Positions 8,243-15,894 of a DNA stretch of 64,000 nt are shown here, in pieces; the stretch's first letter is position 1, and each line of letters begins with the position of its first letter. Source of the DNA: an uncultured Candidatus Pelagibacter sp. Its GTDB lineage: Bacteria > Pseudomonadota > Alphaproteobacteria > Pelagibacterales > Pelagibacteraceae. The stretch covers positions 32,001 through 96,000 of the forward strand of contig CAJQRZ010000003.1 of the NCBI GenBank assembly GCA_905612435.1, in the 5' to 3' direction. A program made the translations under genes and the position numbers. A model generated the notes under the pieces. That model worked only from the letters and a program-made list of their open reading frames with translations. It was not told the DNA's origin and made no database searches.

Positions 8243-9406
8243 ATGAAATTAGCAAAAAGTTTAGAAAGATTAGGAACAGAGTCAGCATTTAGTGTATTGG
8301 CTGAAGCTAAAAAATTAGAAGCACAAGGAAAACTAATGATCCATTTAGGTTTGGGTCAACCAGATTTTAAAACGCCTAAACATGTAGTAGAAGCTGCAAA
8401 GAAAGCTTTAGACGATGGACATCATGGATATGTAATGTCTAATGGTATTCCAGAGTGTAGACAAGCAGTAACCAGAAAAATAAAAAAACTTTACAATGTT
8501 GATATAGATTTTGAGAGAATTCTAATTATGCCTGGTGGGAAACCAACAATGAGTTATGCTATTCAATGCTTCGGTGAGCCAGGTGCAGAAATAATTCATC
8601 CAACTCCTGCTTTTCCAATCTATGAATCAATGATTAATTATACTGGCTCAACTTCAGTTTCATATGATTTAACTGAAGATAAAGATTTAAAATTTAATCC
8701 AGAAAAAATTTTATCTTTAATTACAGATAAAACTAGATTGTTAATATTGATTAATCCAAATAATCCAACAGGAAGTTTTGTAGAAAAAACAGATATTGAT
8801 GTATTAGCTGAGGGACTTAAAAAACATCCACACGTTACAATCTTAAGTGATGAAATTTATAGTAGACAAATTTTTGATAACAAAGAAATGCCTACATTTT
8901 TTAATTATCCAGAGTTAAGAGAAAGACTAATTGTATTAGAGGGATGGAGCAAAGCTTATTCTATGACTGGATGGAGACTAGGGTGGAGCTTTTGGCCGAA
9001 AGAACTAGTGCCTCACGTAAACAAACTTTTAATTAATAGTGTGTCCTGTGTAAACGCTGCTGCACAATTTGCGGGAATTGCAGCTTTAGATGGTCCAGAT
9101 GACTCAATTCATGAAATGATGAAAGAATTTGATGTAAGAAGAGCTTTAATCCATAGGGGCTTAAATGAACTTCCAGGAGTTGAATGCAGTTTACCAGGGG
9201 GAGCTTTCTATGCATTTCCCAAAGTAATAGGAACAGGAATGAATGGCGCAGAATTTTGTAAAAAAGCTATGCATGAAGCTGGAGTTGCAATAGTACCAGG
9301 AACTGCCTTTGGACAGACTTGTAATGACTATGTAAGATTTAGTTTTGCAGCATCTCAAGATAATATTTCTCAAGCATTAGAGAATATTAAAAAGATGTTA
9401 GACTAA
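8243..9406 (+). CDS. Class I/II PLP-dependent aminotransferase
   Basis: Protein of 387 residues of aminotransferase fold type I: L-G-L-G-Q-P-D-F near residue 35, the N-P-N-N-P-T-G motif, S-D-E-I-Y with the PLP-binding aspartate, and the Schiff-base lysine in E-G-W-S-K-A-Y-S-M-T-G-W-R. It belongs to the AspC/AlaT-like group; substrate is not certain. Between two hydroxyacid-oxidising enzymes, it could interconvert their 2-oxo acid products with amino acids (inference). It is preceded by an 83-base AT-rich gap and converges on the FAD dehydrogenase gene. Confidence 0.87.
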   Translation: MKLAKSLERLGTESAFSVLAEAKKLEAQGKLMIHLGLGQPDFKTPKHVVEAAKKALDDGHHGYVMSNGIPECRQAVTRKIKKLYNVDIDFERILIMPGGKPTMSYAIQCFGEPGAEIIHPTPAFPIYESMINYTGSTSVSYDLTEDKDLKFNPEKILSLITDKTRLLILINPNNPTGSFVEKTDIDVLAEGLKKHPHVTILSDEIYSRQIFDNKEMPTFFNYPELRERLIVLEGWSKAYSMTGWRLGWSFWPKELVPHVNKLLINSVSCVNAAAQFAGIAALDGPDDSIHEMMKEFDVRRALIHRGLNELPGVECSLPGGAFYAFPKVIGTGMNGAEFCKKAMHEAGVAIVPGTAFGQTCNDYVRFSFAASQDNISQALENIKKMLD

Positions 9407-9419
9407 TTAATAGCTAAAT

Positions 9420-10796
9420 CTAATTAAGATCGAAAATTTTGCCAGGATTCATAATATTGTTAGGATCAAGACTTCTTTTAATGGATTTCATTAAAGGTAA
9501 ATTGTCCGGATGTTCTTTTAATAGGTAAGCTTTTTTTTGTAATCCAATTCCATGCTCTCCTGTGATTGTTCCTTCAAGTTCTAGAGTTTTATCTATAAGT
9601 TTGTCACTAAAATCTCTAATTTTTTGATATGACCCCTCTACAGCTGGATCATACATAATGATCGCATGAAAATTACCATCGCCAACATGACCCACCATTG
9701 GAGCTTTAAGGCCAAATTTTTTAATTTCAGTTTCAGCAAAATTAATACATTCAACTAAATTAGAAACAGGCACACAAACATCTGTTGAATAAATTTTAAC
9801 ATTTTTACCCTGTGCTTTTACAGCATAGTAAACATCATGCCTTGCTTGCCATAATTTATTTCTTTCTTCTAATGATTCAGCCCACTTAAAGTCACTACCA
9901 CTATTATTTTTTGATAATTCTTCAACAATTTTGATTGCCTCTTTATTAGACTCTTCACTACCATGAAATTCAAAAAAAAGTGTTGGCTTTGTTTCCATAT
10001 TTTTTAATTTTGAATATTCAATACAAATTTCCATTTGGTCTCTATTCAACATCTCTATTCTTGCAATAGGAACACCATATTGAATAACTTCTTGCGATGT
10101 TAAAACTGCAGTCTCTAGATTGGGGAAATGACAGACTGCACTCATGATACTTTCAGGTATTGGTGATAATCTTAAGTGTACCTCTGTAATAACACCTAAG
10201 GTACCCTCTGAACCAATGAATAGATTTGTTAAATTATATCCTGCAGATGTTTTTTTTGTACGTGTTCCAGTTCTAACGACTTCACCATTTGGTAAGACAA
10301 CCGTTAAACCTGTAACAACTGTTCTCATTGTTCCATATTTTACAGCCATTGTTCCTGAGGCTGAAGTTGAAGCCATTCCACCTAAAGCAGCATCAGCACC
10401 AGGATCAATAGGAAAAAAAACTCCATCATCTCTTAAATGCTCATTTAATTGTTTTCTAGTAACATTTGCTTGAACTCTACAATCAAAATCTGACACATTA
10501 ACACTTAAAACTTTGTTCATTTTTTCTAGCGATATCGTGACTCCGTTTTCATTTCCAACCGCATTACCCTCTAGAGATGTTCCGGTACCAAAAGGAACAA
10601 CTGGAATTTTATGTTTGTTACACAATTGCAAAATCTTTGAAACTTCCATATTAGTTTCTGGAAAAACAACAGCTTGTGATAACACTGCTTCGTATGCATC
10701 CTCACCTCTAGCATAATTTGCTCTAGTAGACTTAGATACTGAAAACCTGTCTTTTAGAAGATTAGAAAGTTCTGTTTGTAATATGTTGTTTTCCAT
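9420..10796 (-). CDS. FAD-linked D-2-hydroxyacid dehydrogenase (GlcD / D-lactate dehydrogenase type)
   Basis: Protein of 458 residues. The N-terminal PCMH FAD-binding domain has P-V-V-P-F-G-T-G-T-S-L-E-G-N, D-P-G-A-D-A-A-L-G-G and G-S-E-G-T-L-G-V-I-T-E. The C-terminal FAD-oxidase domain has G-H-V-G-D-G-N-F-H-A and G-E-H-G-I-G-L-Q-K. Family members oxidise D-lactate, glycolate or related D-2-hydroxyacids and pass electrons to quinone or cytochrome c. No glcE or glcF follows, which favours a stand-alone D-lactate dehydrogenase-type enzyme. Divergent from the 2-hydroxyacid reductase with a 51-base shared promoter region. Confidence 0.88.
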   Translation of the reverse strand: MENNILQTELSNLLKDRFSVSKSTRANYARGEDAYEAVLSQAVVFPETNMEVSKILQLCNKHKIPVVPFGTGTSLEGNAVGNENGVTISLEKMNKVLSVNVSDFDCRVQANVTRKQLNEHLRDDGVFFPIDPGADAALGGMASTSASGTMAVKYGTMRTVVTGLTVVLPNGEVVRTGTRTKKTSAGYNLTNLFIGSEGTLGVITEVHLRLSPIPESIMSAVCHFPNLETAVLTSQEVIQYGVPIARIEMLNRDQMEICIEYSKLKNMETKPTLFFEFHGSEESNKEAIKIVEELSKNNSGSDFKWAESLEERNKLWQARHDVYYAVKAQGKNVKIYSTDVCVPVSNLVECINFAETEIKKFGLKAPMVGHVGDGNFHAIIMYDPAVEGSYQKIRDFSDKLIDKTLELEGTITGEHGIGLQKKAYLLKEHPDNLPLMKSIKRSLDPNNIMNPGKIFDLN

Positions 10797-10806
10797 TTAT
10801 TTTTTA

Positions 10807-10844
10807 ATAGTATAACAATCTTACTATAAAAAAAAATAGTATAA
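10807..10844. promoter_or_regulatory. Divergent promoter region with repeated ATAGTATAA
   Basis: The 51-base gap between the divergent FAD dehydrogenase and reductase genes holds ATAGTATAA twice (10807-10815 and 10836-10844), with an inverted TACTAT at 10822-10827. These could be -10 elements in both directions or a small operator. The region is highly AT-rich, so chance repeats are possible. Confidence 0.25.
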
Positions 10845-10847
10845 AAT

Positions 10848-11801
10848 ATGAAAAAAATACTTGTTACCAGAAAATTACTGAAAGAATGTGAAGAAAAGGC
10901 TTCTAAAGTTTTTGATGCAAATTTAAATAGTAATGATGAATTATATTCCCAATTAAAATTAATTGAGTTAAGTCAAGGACATGATGCAGTTTTAACATCA
11001 CTAACAGACAAGATGGACGAAGCTACAATTAATAAATTACCTGACAGCGTTAAGGTTATCTCAAATTTTGCCGTAGGTTTTGGTAATATTGATTTAGAAG
11101 CTGCTAAAAAAAGAGAAATTATTGTTACGAATACACCAGATGTTTTAACAGATGCTACTGCCGAAATTGGAATTTTATTGATCTTGGGTGCATGTAGAAG
11201 AGCGTCAGAAGGAATTAAAAGTGCAAAAGAAAGTAATTGGAAATGGTCTGCCGATTACCTAATAGGAAAGCAATTAACAGGATCTAGACTTGGAATTTTA
11301 GGAATGGGAAGAATAGGACAAAAAATTGCAATAATTGCAAAAGCTCTTGGAATGATTATTCATTATCACAATCGTTCAAAATTAAGTGAAGAAAAAGAAC
11401 AGGGTGCCATTTATCATGATAGCTTAAAAAGTCTTTTTTCAGTATCAGATGTATTGTCTATTTGTTGTCCTGCAACAAAAGAGACGGTAAATTTAATTAA
11501 TAAAGAAACATTAGAATATTTTCCAACTGGTGCAGTCATTACAAATGTTGCTAGAGGAGATATTGTTGATGATGAAGCTTTAATTGACGCTTTGAATAGA
11601 AGAAAAATTTATGCAGCAGGGCTAGATGTTTACAAAGGTGAGCCCAATTTAAATCCAGGTTATCAAAAAATAAAAAGTACTTTTATTTTACCTCACCTGG
11701 GAAGTGCCACCAAACATACGAGAACAGCGATGGCTAACCTAGCAATAGATAATATTGACGAGTTTTTCAAAACTGGGAATTGTATAAATAAAGTAAATTA
11801 A
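10848..11801 (+). CDS. gyaR: D-isomer-specific 2-hydroxyacid dehydrogenase (glyoxylate/hydroxypyruvate reductase type)
   Basis: Protein of 317 residues. It has the NAD(P) Rossmann motif L-G-M-G-R-I-G-Q near residue 147, the conserved N-V-A-R-G-D-I-V-D-D segment (arginine binds the substrate carboxylate), an acidic residue in the following strand, and H-L-G-S-A-T with the catalytic histidine. It reduces glyoxylate, hydroxypyruvate or a related 2-oxo acid. Its position opposite the FAD dehydrogenase and near the 2-oxoacid-type TRAP transporter supports a role in C2-C3 hydroxyacid turnover. The substrate is inferred. Confidence 0.86.
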   Translation: MKKILVTRKLLKECEEKASKVFDANLNSNDELYSQLKLIELSQGHDAVLTSLTDKMDEATINKLPDSVKVISNFAVGFGNIDLEAAKKREIIVTNTPDVLTDATAEIGILLILGACRRASEGIKSAKESNWKWSADYLIGKQLTGSRLGILGMGRIGQKIAIIAKALGMIIHYHNRSKLSEEKEQGAIYHDSLKSLFSVSDVLSICCPATKETVNLINKETLEYFPTGAVITNVARGDIVDDEALIDALNRRKIYAAGLDVYKGEPNLNPGYQKIKSTFILPHLGSATKHTRTAMANLAIDNIDEFFKTGNCINKVN

Positions 11802-11919
11802 TAACTCTATTAAAAGATAGGTTTTTAACGACTGGTTTTCTGCTTATTTTAAGTGTAAAATATAATGTATAATTAAATTATGAAGTTTAATAATAAATTA
11901 TTTCAATTTAACTGGAAAC

Positions 11920-12423
11920 ATGAGTCTTAAAATTATAAAAACTTTTAAATTGAGTGATGAAGATTTAAAAAGAGAAAAAAGAATAACTTCAAAATTAAAA
12001 TTAAACAAATTACCATTTAAGACATCAAAAGAAAATTTTTGTTCGAGATATTCAGAAATGTTTAAAGAAATAGTACCTCTCTTTAAATATAAAGAAGGAG
12101 AGTATGCAATGAAATGGTGTCTTTCGACAGAAAAAAGGATGAAAGTTTTTTTATTAATATTTGAAGCAAATCAATTAGAAAAAGAAATTTATAAAGAAAA
12201 AATAGCTAATAAATTGCCAGAATATTCCTACAAAACAGTTGCTCAAATTGTTGATGAGGGATTAAGTAGAAATTTTTTTTTAACACTATCTCCACGAGCC
12301 TACAATGTAAAAGATGGAAAAGTTAGAAATATTAGACCCTCTGAAGATCTTGTTATTGAATTTATAAATTGGCATATAGATTTAATTTCTGCTCTTTCAA
12401 AGTTTCAAAAAAAATATATATAA
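11920..12423 (+). CDS. Uncharacterised protein, possible winged-helix regulator
   Basis: Protein of 167 residues without signal or membrane segments, rich in lysine. Residues about 85-150 look like a helix-turn-helix core followed by a beta-wing, in the general style of MarR-like winged helices: K-L-P-E-Y-S-Y-K-T-V-A-Q-I-V-D-E-G-L, then F-F-L-T-L-S-P with basic residues. No firm family assignment was possible. It lies directly upstream of the TRAP transporter, separated by a strong hairpin and a gap holding a perfect palindrome, so it could be a local regulator (inference). A 16-codon upstream ORF (11880-11930) overlaps its start. Confidence 0.6.
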   Translation: MSLKIIKTFKLSDEDLKREKRITSKLKLNKLPFKTSKENFCSRYSEMFKEIVPLFKYKEGEYAMKWCLSTEKRMKVFLLIFEANQLEKEIYKEKIANKLPEYSYKTVAQIVDEGLSRNFFLTLSPRAYNVKDGKVRNIRPSEDLVIEFINWHIDLISALSKFQKKYI

Positions 12424-12446
12424 TTATTTGTTTTTTTATAATTCTG

Positions 12447-12482
12447 AATTACGAGGTTAGCTTTTACGCTAACTTCGTAATT
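12447..12482 (+). terminator. Strong 15-bp hairpin after the possible winged-helix gene
   Basis: Arms 12447-12461 and 12468-12482 pair over 15 base pairs as RNA (one G-U) around a six-base TTTTAC loop. The 3' arm runs into TTTT, and a T-run precedes the 5' arm. Best read as the terminator of the upstream gene; the T-tract is short, so a processing or protein-binding role remains possible. Confidence 0.6.
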
Positions 12483-12679
12483 TTGGGGCTTTAACGTTAA
12501 TTATTATTTAGTAGAGCATGCGTGATAAATATAAACAGAAATAAATTGCGGTAAAAAAGATTGTAAATTTAATAAGAAGAATTAACAATATATTAATTAT
12601 TCTACTCATGATTGTATTTTTTAACGTTATTAGTCACTTTATCTAAAGACTCTAATTTAGTTCTATGCTTAAATATTGA

Positions 12680-12693
12680 TAGTTAATTAACTA
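12680..12693. promoter_or_regulatory. Perfect 14-bp palindrome upstream of dctP
   Basis: TAGTTAATTAACTA is self-complementary and ends two bases before the dctP ribosome binding site (AGAGGAGA, 12696-12703). Position suits an operator or a translational control site. The rest of the 12424-12708 gap is AT-rich with no recognised RNA gene or longer ORF. Confidence 0.35.
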
Positions 12694-12708
12694 ATAGAGG
12701 AGAAACAA

Positions 12709-13866
12709 ATGATTAAAGAAAGAAAATCATTGAAGGCAACCAAAACACCTTCAAGACGTAAGTTCTTCAAAGCAGCAGCAGCGACAGGTGCAGTAGCAGC
12801 AACAGCTGTAGCAATGCCAAATGTAGCTTTTGGTGCTCCATTAACTTTAAAGATGCAAGCAGCTTGGCCTTCAGGTGCTAACATCTTTTTTGAAATGGCA
12901 CAGGACTATGCAAATATGGTTGACGCAATGTCTGGAGGAACACTAAAAATTGATCTTCAGCCAGTTGGTGCAATCGTTAAGACTTCAGAAATTGGAGCAG
13001 CAGTAAGTGATGGAAACGTTGATATGGGTCACTGGGTGACTGCATACTGGTATGGTAAAAACGCGGCAGCTTCACTTTTTGGAACTGGTCCTTCATACGG
13101 TATGTCATCTCAAGAAGTTATGGGATGGATGGAGTATGGTGGAGGAAGAGCCTTGTATAATGAAGCAGTAGCTAAAGTTGGATTTGACTATGTTGGATTC
13201 TTCCATATGCCTATGCCAGCTCAACCTTTTGGTTGGTTTAAAAAGAACGTAACTAAAGTTTCTGATGTTAAAGGAATGAAGTATAGAACAGTTGGTTTAG
13301 CGACTAACGTTTTAACTGCAATGGGAATGGTCGTAAGACAATTACCAGGTGGTGAAATTCAACCAGCAATGAAAACTGGCTTGATTGATGCTGCTGAGTT
13401 TAACAACCCTACATCAGACTCACAGTTTGGTATGCAAGATGTATCTAAACACTACCACTTAGGTAGTTTTCACCAATCACAAGAAATGTTTGAGATTCCG
13501 GTGAACAAGAAAAGATACAATAGCATGTCACCTGCTCATCAAGCTATCTTAAAAAACGCTGCTTATGCTGCGAATACAGATAACTACTTCAAAGCACTAG
13601 TTAGATATTCTGACAGTTTAGCTATGTTGATGAATGAACATAAAGTTAATGTTTACCAAACATCTGACGAGATCTTAGCCGCACAATTAAAAGGTTGGGA
13701 TAAAATAGTTGGTGATTTCTCTGCGAAGGATCCGTTCTTCAAAAAAATCATCGATTCTCAAAAAGCATATGCTAAAAAAGTAATGAAGTATTTGCTGATG
13801 AATCAGCCGAATTACAAACTAGCTTATGAAAATGAGTTTGGTCCAATCGGAAAAGTTAAAATCTAA
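12709..13866 (+). CDS. dctP: TRAP transporter substrate-binding protein, TakP-like
   Basis: Protein of 385 residues with a twin-arginine signal (S-R-R-K-F-F, residues 15-20; cleavage near A-F-G-A, about 43) and a periplasmic DctP-type binding fold. The segments G-M-K-Y-R-T-V-G-L-A, Q-L-P-G-G-E-I-Q-P-A and G-L-I-D-A-A-E-F-N-N-P resemble the TakP branch, which binds 2-oxo acids or lactate, often with a cation. A strong ribosome binding site (AGAGGAGA) lies six bases before the ATG, unusual here and consistent with high expression. It is followed by a terminator and then dctQM. Substrate is inferred from family and neighbours. Confidence 0.92.
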   Translation: MIKERKSLKATKTPSRRKFFKAAAATGAVAATAVAMPNVAFGAPLTLKMQAAWPSGANIFFEMAQDYANMVDAMSGGTLKIDLQPVGAIVKTSEIGAAVSDGNVDMGHWVTAYWYGKNAAASLFGTGPSYGMSSQEVMGWMEYGGGRALYNEAVAKVGFDYVGFFHMPMPAQPFGWFKKNVTKVSDVKGMKYRTVGLATNVLTAMGMVVRQLPGGEIQPAMKTGLIDAAEFNNPTSDSQFGMQDVSKHYHLGSFHQSQEMFEIPVNKKRYNSMSPAHQAILKNAAYAANTDNYFKALVRYSDSLAMLMNEHKVNVYQTSDEILAAQLKGWDKIVGDFSAKDPFFKKIIDSQKAYAKKVMKYLLMNQPNYKLAYENEFGPIGKVKI

Positions 13867-13885
13867 TTAACTTTTAAATTATTTC

Positions 13886-13917
13886 AAAGAGGGGGTGTAA
13901 AAGCCCCCTTTTTTTTA
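13886..13917 (+). terminator. Rho-independent terminator between dctP and dctQ
   Basis: GGGGG (13891-13895) pairs with CCCCC (13904-13908), extended by A/G-T pairs on both sides, around an eight-base loop, and is followed by eight T residues. This is the clearest intrinsic terminator in the window. Partial readthrough would give more binding protein than membrane subunits. Confidence 0.88.
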
Positions 13918-13945
13918 TTAAAAATTTAAGATATCCAATAAGATT

Positions 13946-14533
13946 ATGATGAGAACTTACATTAAATTTGCGGACACACTAAGTACCTCAATGGGTAAAG
14001 CTTTTTCGTGGTGTATTGTAATTTTAATGGGTGGAACTTGTTATGAAGTAGTAATGGCTTATGTATTTAATGCTCCAACACTTTGGAATTTTGACTTTAG
14101 TATGCAGATGTATGGTGCAATATTAATGATGTCGGGAGCCTATTGTTTAGCAACAGAATCTCATGTTAGAGGAGATGTAATCTATAGATTATTTAAACCA
14201 AGAACACAGGGTTGGATAGACTTAATACTATATTTTATTTTCTTTTTTCCAGGCGTTATAGCTCTCGCATTTTATGGGTATGAATATGCTGCATTAGCCT
14301 GGAAGATAAAAGAAACAAGTTGGAGTAGCCCAGCACAAATTAATATTTATATGGCTAAAACTCTTATACCAGCAGCAGGAATATTATTGACCATACAAGG
14401 AGTTGCTGAAGTCTTTAGATCAATTATTTGTATTCAAACTGGACATTGGCCAGCAAGAATGGTTGTTGCAGAAGAAACAGAACAAATTTTAATGAGAACC
14501 GCTCAAGACGAGGATCAAAAAGATGTTATTTAG
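13946..14533 (+). CDS. dctQ: TRAP transporter small permease subunit
   Basis: Protein of 195 residues with four membrane helices, the DctQ layout. It contains the typical E-S-H-V-R-G-D-V motif between helices 2 and 3 (about residue 70). It pairs with DctM to form the sodium-driven transporter. Located 79 bases after dctP behind a terminator and overlapping dctM by 11 bases. Confidence 0.9.
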   Translation: MMRTYIKFADTLSTSMGKAFSWCIVILMGGTCYEVVMAYVFNAPTLWNFDFSMQMYGAILMMSGAYCLATESHVRGDVIYRLFKPRTQGWIDLILYFIFFFPGVIALAFYGYEYAALAWKIKETSWSSPAQINIYMAKTLIPAAGILLTIQGVAEVFRSIICIQTGHWPARMVVAEETEQILMRTAQDEDQKDVI

Positions 14534-15884
14534 TTTAACAAATCCAGAAGTAGCTATCTTCATGATGGGAATATTTTTATTTGCAGTACTATTAGGGTTC
14601 CCAATCGCATTTACTTTAATGGCAATGGGAATTGGTTTTGGTTATTACGCTTACTATGATCCTGTTTTAATGGATCATATATTTGACAATAGAATATTTT
14701 CATTATTTGTAAAAAACACTTATACTGTTATGGATAATAATGTGCTCACAGCTGTCCCATTATTTTTATTTATGGGATACTTGGTTGAAAGAGCTGGAAT
14801 TGTATCAAAACTTTTTTTTGCAATAAGACTTGCTGCTCACAGATTGCCAGCCTCAATGGCAGTAGCCGCACTAATAACTTGTACTTTATTTTCTACAGCA
14901 ACTGGAATTATTGGTGCCGTTGTAACTTTAATGGGCTTACTAGCTTGGCCTGCAATGGTTAAAGCGGGGTATGACAAAAAATTTGCATCAGGAGTAATTT
15001 GTGCTGGTGGATGTTTGGGTATTTTAATACCGCCAAGTATTATGTTAATTGTTTATTCAGTAATTGCTCAGCTATCACCTTTAAGATTATTTGCGGCTGC
15101 AATTTTTCCAGGGTTATTGCTTGCAGGGCTGTATATAGCCTATGCAGTAATTAGAGCCTGGATAGATCCATCAATTGCACCAAAACCAAAAGCAGAAGAT
15201 ATTCCACCAAGGGCAGAAATTTTAAAAGAAGTACTAGTTTCATTCGTGCCGCTTTTCGGATTAATTATGTTAGTGCTTGGAACAATTTTAGCAGGCATAG
15301 CAACACCAGCAGAAGCAGCAGCAGCAGGAGCCTTTGGAGCAATACTTTTATCCTGGTTTTATAAAACTCTTAAATGGCAAAGTTTTAAAGAATCTGTTTT
15401 TCTAACAGCCAAAACTACAGCAATGATTATGTGGTTATTTATTGGTTCTTGGACTTTTTCATCAGTATTTTCATATTTAGGAGGCCACGAAGTTTTTGAA
15501 CACTTTTTTAAATCAATAGAGATCACAACTTGGCAATTTCTAATAATTACACAAATTATAATTTTTCTTTTAGGATGGCCTCTAGAATGGACTGAAATTT
15601 TAATTATATTTGTCCCAATATTTTTACCATTGCTTGAAACTTTCAATGTTAATCCGTACTTTTTTGCAATGTTAATTGCTTTAAATCTACAAACATCTTT
15701 TTTAACCCCCCCCATGGCCATGTCCGCCTATTATTTAAAAGGTGTTCAAAAAAATAATGTTGAATTGATGGAGATATTCGCTGGAATTATGCCATTCCTA
15801 GCTATCGTAATTTTTGCAATGTTTCTTATGTATATGTTTCCTGGAATTGCTTTATGGTTGCCAGAAACACTATTTGCAAATTAA
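14523..15884 (+). CDS. dctM: TRAP transporter large permease subunit
   Basis: Protein of 453 residues with about 12 or 13 membrane helices. DctM features visible are the A-T-G-I-I-G-A-V-V-T-L-M-G segment (about 120-135), G-G-C-L-G-I-L-I-P-P-S-I with the conserved double proline, A-T-P-A-E-A-A-A-A-G-A, and the second repeat L-Q-T-S-F-L-T-P-P. It forms the sodium-coupled transport channel. Overlaps dctQ; the amidase gene follows after ten bases and may be cotranscribed. Confidence 0.94.
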   Translation: MLFSLTNPEVAIFMMGIFLFAVLLGFPIAFTLMAMGIGFGYYAYYDPVLMDHIFDNRIFSLFVKNTYTVMDNNVLTAVPLFLFMGYLVERAGIVSKLFFAIRLAAHRLPASMAVAALITCTLFSTATGIIGAVVTLMGLLAWPAMVKAGYDKKFASGVICAGGCLGILIPPSIMLIVYSVIAQLSPLRLFAAAIFPGLLLAGLYIAYAVIRAWIDPSIAPKPKAEDIPPRAEILKEVLVSFVPLFGLIMLVLGTILAGIATPAEAAAAGAFGAILLSWFYKTLKWQSFKESVFLTAKTTAMIMWLFIGSWTFSSVFSYLGGHEVFEHFFKSIEITTWQFLIITQIIIFLLGWPLEWTEILIIFVPIFLPLLETFNVNPYFFAMLIALNLQTSFLTPPMAMSAYYLKGVQKNNVELMEIFAGIMPFLAIVIFAMFLMYMFPGIALWLPETLFAN

Positions 15885-15894
15885 GTAATTTAAA

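Noticed and set aside
12519-12545. Eight-codon ORF in the dctP upstream gap
   Set aside because: Too short, no ribosome binding site and no coupling to dctP; expected by chance.
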